From: Porphyrobacter sp. | Lineage (GTDB): Bacteria; Pseudomonadota; Alphaproteobacteria; Sphingomonadales; Sphingomonadaceae | Length of the DNA stretch: 64,000 bases | Direction of reading: 5' to 3' | NCBI GenBank assembly: GCA_017744315.1 | Contig: JAGIBN010000001.1 | Location: 62,001 to 126,000 of the forward strand | Shown: piece by piece, positions 62,270-64,000 of the stretch | Layout of the letters: every line of letters begins with the position of its first letter | Numbering within the stretch: the first letter of the stretch is position 1 | Program-made: the position numbers and the translations under genes | The notes under the pieces: model-generated | What the model was told of the DNA's origin: nothing | Databases searched by the model: none | What the model saw: only the letters and a program-made list of their open reading frames with translations

Positions 62270-62285
62270 AGCAAGGGCCGTGCCA
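62270..62285 (-). promoter_or_regulatory. Sigma-54 promoter of the flg operon
   Basis: Minus strand TGGCACG-GCCC-TTGCT, a full match to the -24/-12 consensus TGGCACG-N4-TTGCW. It lies about 65 bases before the flgB start. The sigma-54 activator encoded at 47759-49009 is the likely regulator. Confidence 0.9.
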
Positions 62286-62328
62286 AACGCGCTTCAGGGG
62301 CAATCTCTCCGAGGGCGGATGGGGGAGG

Positions 62329-62346
62329 GCGGCAAAGGATTGCCGC
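62329..62346. promoter_or_regulatory. Likely enhancer-binding site for the flagellar activator
   Basis: Perfect inverted repeat GCGGCAA-AGGA-TTGCCGC, placed about 45-60 bases upstream of the -24 element of the flgB promoter and about 75 bases before the divergent MotA-like gene. A similar CGGCAAAG lies just beyond at 62351-62358. Distance and symmetry suit a sigma-54 enhancer site. Confidence 0.6.
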
Positions 62347-62419
62347 AAACCGGCAAAGTTCGGCCACACCCTGAAAGTGCTGATTCCTCGCCCGTTCTTT
62401 CGTGTGAGGAGATCGCGTG

Positions 62420-63073
62420 ATGGAAGGCAGTCATTTTTTCGATCCGGTAGCGGCCGTGCTCGTTTTCGGCGGGACGATCGTCGCTACCGTCATGCGTTGT
62501 GGATTGGGCGATGCCCGCGCGGCGCTGCGCGAGTTCGGGTTGCTGTTCGGCCGCGGCTTTGACGCGACGCGCGCGAAGTCGGAGCTGGCCAAGCAAGTGC
62601 AGGACATCGAGGCCCAAGGTTTCCTCGGAGCGGAACCGCGCCACTTTGGTGACGGCGAGTTCGACGAGGTGACCGACGAGTTGATCCGCACGCGCTCGAT
62701 CAAGACCATCCACAGCAGCCACGAAGCCCACCGCGCCAAGCGCATGGAAACGGCCCAGAAGGCGACGACGTTCTTCGCGGCAGCGGCGGACCTTGGCCCG
62801 GTGCTGGGGCTCGCAGGTACGCTGATTTCGCTCGGGGGAATGTCATCCTTCGCCGCGGCGACCGGTAATTTTGCGGAGTCGATCGGAATGGCCGTGGCGA
62901 CCACGCTCTATGGCCTGATTGCCGCGAACTTCGTCTTCGCTCCGCTTGCAGCGGTCGTCGACCGAAAGGCTCAGGCCGAGGACCAGGCTCGCGAGCAGAT
63001 GATCGACTGGCTCGCCTCGGCGATCGAGGCGTCGCTGCGCCGCCATCCCGAGGCGGCAAAGGTGGCCGCATGA
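62420..63073 (+). CDS. MotA/TolQ/ExbB-like proton-channel protein
   Basis: 217 residues from the ATG at 62420 with GAGGAG upstream. Three hydrophobic segments are seen (about 8-25, 117-140 and 153-180) with a cytoplasmic loop of about 90 residues. The segment DLGPVLGLAGTLISLGGM matches the ion-path region of MotA/TolQ/ExbB proteins, and PVAAVLVFGGTIVATVM resembles the second helix of MotA. It overlaps the next gene by 4 bases. The standard motA lies elsewhere in the operon, so this is a second, different member. Position between flgB and flgA points to a flagellar or envelope role that I cannot name. Confidence 0.85.
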   Translation: MEGSHFFDPVAAVLVFGGTIVATVMRCGLGDARAALREFGLLFGRGFDATRAKSELAKQVQDIEAQGFLGAEPRHFGDGEFDEVTDELIRTRSIKTIHSSHEAHRAKRMETAQKATTFFAAAADLGPVLGLAGTLISLGGMSSFAAATGNFAESIGMAVATTLYGLIAANFVFAPLAAVVDRKAQAEDQAREQMIDWLASAIEASLRRHPEAAKVAA

Positions 63074-63495
63074 TCCCGAAGATGTCTGTCGGGTGGCAGA
63101 CCACCATGGCCGATCTGGCGCTGATCCTGTTCATCGTCACAGCGGCAGGAATCAGCTCGGAGATCCAGAAGAAGGACGCGCCGGCGTTGCCGGTGTCGGG
63201 CGAGCCGCTCGCCATCTACAGTGACGCGAAAGGGGCTCCGCCGCTCTCGCAATGGCTGGCCGAACAGGCACCGGATCAGCGGCAGCAGCTGTCCCTGGTC
63301 GTTCGTTACGAACCGGGCCACGCACAGGAAGCGGCCGAGAAGGCGCTCGACTTGGCGCGCCAGGCCGGTCCGGCGGGACAATCAGCCCGCATAATCCTGG
63401 AGCAGGGTGATAAGGCAGAAGCGCTTGCCGTGCTCGCTTTCGATCAGCCCGAGGATAAGATGGCACAAACCTTGCAGCAGGATCGGCAGAACTGA
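63070..63495 (+). CDS. ExbD/TolR-like partner of the MotA-like protein
   Basis: 141 residues. A single N-terminal membrane helix (MADLALILFIVTAAGIS, residues 13-29) carries an Asp at residue 15, where ExbD, TolR and MotB have the proton-binding Asp. The periplasmic part (about residues 42-128) has the alternating pattern of a TolR/ExbD domain (LAIYSDAKGAPPLSQWLAEQ, then QQLSLVVRYEPGHAQEAAEKAL). There is no OmpA-like peptidoglycan-binding domain, so it is not a usual MotB. It is coupled to the preceding gene by ATGA. Function unknown. Confidence 0.75.
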   Translation: MIPKMSVGWQTTMADLALILFIVTAAGISSEIQKKDAPALPVSGEPLAIYSDAKGAPPLSQWLAEQAPDQRQQLSLVVRYEPGHAQEAAEKALDLARQAGPAGQSARIILEQGDKAEALAVLAFDQPEDKMAQTLQQDRQN

Positions 63496-63605
63496 TCCGC
63501 TACAAGGGATTTAACAGTATGCGTGCGAAATCCGGCTCTATCGCCGTTCAGCGCCTTTTCGGCTCCGCCTGCGGAACGCCGCCAGCCCCTCGACCGTGCG
63601 CTATC

Positions 63606-63623
63606 CGGAAGGATCGCCTTCCG
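63606..63623 (+). promoter_or_regulatory. Hairpin covering the flgA ribosome site
   Basis: CGGAAGG-ATCG-CCTTCCG, a perfect 7-base stem with a 4-base loop immediately before the flgA ATG. The left arm contains GGAAGG, the only good ribosome site, so the hairpin could hide it. Confidence 0.55.
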
Positions 63624-64000
63624 ATGAAGCCCCGCCTTACGGGGATGTTGGCCGCGGCAACCATTGCCGCGATGTCCACATCCGCCTCCGCTGCGGGCCT
63701 CACCGACCTTTCCACCATCGACCGCGCCGTGGCCGAGTTCACCGGCGCCGCCATCGGCACGCCGGGCGGTGCGCGGCTTCCGGTCGACCGCCGCCTGCGC
63801 CTGGCCAACTGCGCGCCGGGCATGGCGCTCGAATGGTATGGACGCACTCGTAATACAGTGGTGGTACAATGCCCCGAGCCTGGCGGCTGGCGGGTGTTCG
63901 TCCCGCTCGTCGATGGCGGCGGAGCGTCCACGGCTGCTGCTGCAGTCGGCCCGGACGTAGTCAGCCGCGGTTCTCGCGTGACCATCAGCGTCAAGGGTTC
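63624..64000 (+). CDS. flgA: Flagella basal body P-ring formation protein FlgA, 5' part
   Basis: The first 125 residues of FlgA; the gene continues past the window. It has a signal peptide (AAMSTSASA-A) followed by the N-terminal domain (LPVDRRLRLANCAPGMALEWYG, then VQCPEPGGWRVFVPL) with the two Cys of FlgA proteins. It is a periplasmic chaperone for P-ring assembly. It follows the ExbD-like gene by 128 bases and has a hairpin over its ribosome site. Confidence 0.88.
   Translation, partial: MKPRLTGMLAAATIAAMSTSASAAGLTDLSTIDRAVAEFTGAAIGTPGGARLPVDRRLRLANCAPGMALEWYGRTRNTVVVQCPEPGGWRVFVPLVDGGGASTAAAAVGPDVVSRGSRVTISVKG

Overview
The window reads as a high-GC alphaproteobacterial chromosome, most likely Sphingomonadales and probably Erythrobacteraceae or a close relative. 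The reasons are the gene complement and order (tamB, glnB-glnA, type 2 argC, an M17 aminopeptidase), the many 4-base start/stop overlaps, TonB receptor plus lipoprotein pairs, and a CCTGAAACAAGTTCAGG repeat of the kind common in sphingomonad genomes. The assignment is by recognition only; no database search was possible.

Layout. 0-13.8 kb is housekeeping: the 3' end of tamB; a minus-strand run lap, SH3 protein, argC, glnB, glnA; a lipoprotein with map; a UPF0178 gene; a cold-shock gene; a tautomerase; a winged-helix/TPR regulator; and a divergent TetR/ferritin-like hydrolase pair. 14-17 kb is a three-gene gtrB-gtrA-polytopic membrane protein operon that looks like a lipid-linked glycosyl transfer module. 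17-20.6 kb holds ygfZ and the convergent nucleotide genes pyrC and amn. Each of these two is preceded by the same composite array of AAGGTGACACT repeats. 20.6-24.2 kb is accessory (REP-like repeats, a lipoprotein, an XRE regulator with a membrane protein, a LysE exporter, an SMP-30-like protein). 24.3-28.2 kb has a PQQ/haem c alcohol dehydrogenase and an internally duplicated secreted protein. 28.3-33.4 kb has a TPR protein, then a lipoprotein and its TonB-dependent receptor behind a Pho-box-like promoter.

33.5 kb to the end is a large flagellar locus in two long minus-strand operons. The first runs from a receiver-less sigma-54 activator through fliE, F, G, H, I, J, K, L, M, N, O, P, Q, R, flhB, fliD and fliS, and is followed by a response regulator with a degenerate receiver. 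The second runs from flgB to flgL and then motA and motB; it is headed by a consensus-perfect sigma-54 promoter with a palindrome at enhancer distance. The flagellin gene, a small lipoprotein and an ABC-F gene with a possible leader ORF lie between them. Divergent from flgB are a MotA/TolQ-like and an ExbD/TolR-like gene of unknown role, then the start of flgA. flhA, fliA and flgM are not in the window.

The items most worth follow-up are the shared pyrC/amn control array, the extra MotA/ExbD-like pair inside the flagellar locus, the sigma-54 promoter plus palindrome at flgB, the possible leader peptide before the ABC-F gene, and the unusually short FlgD and FlgE. Start codons were chosen by homology recall, ribosome binding sites and overlaps, and several remain uncertain as noted.
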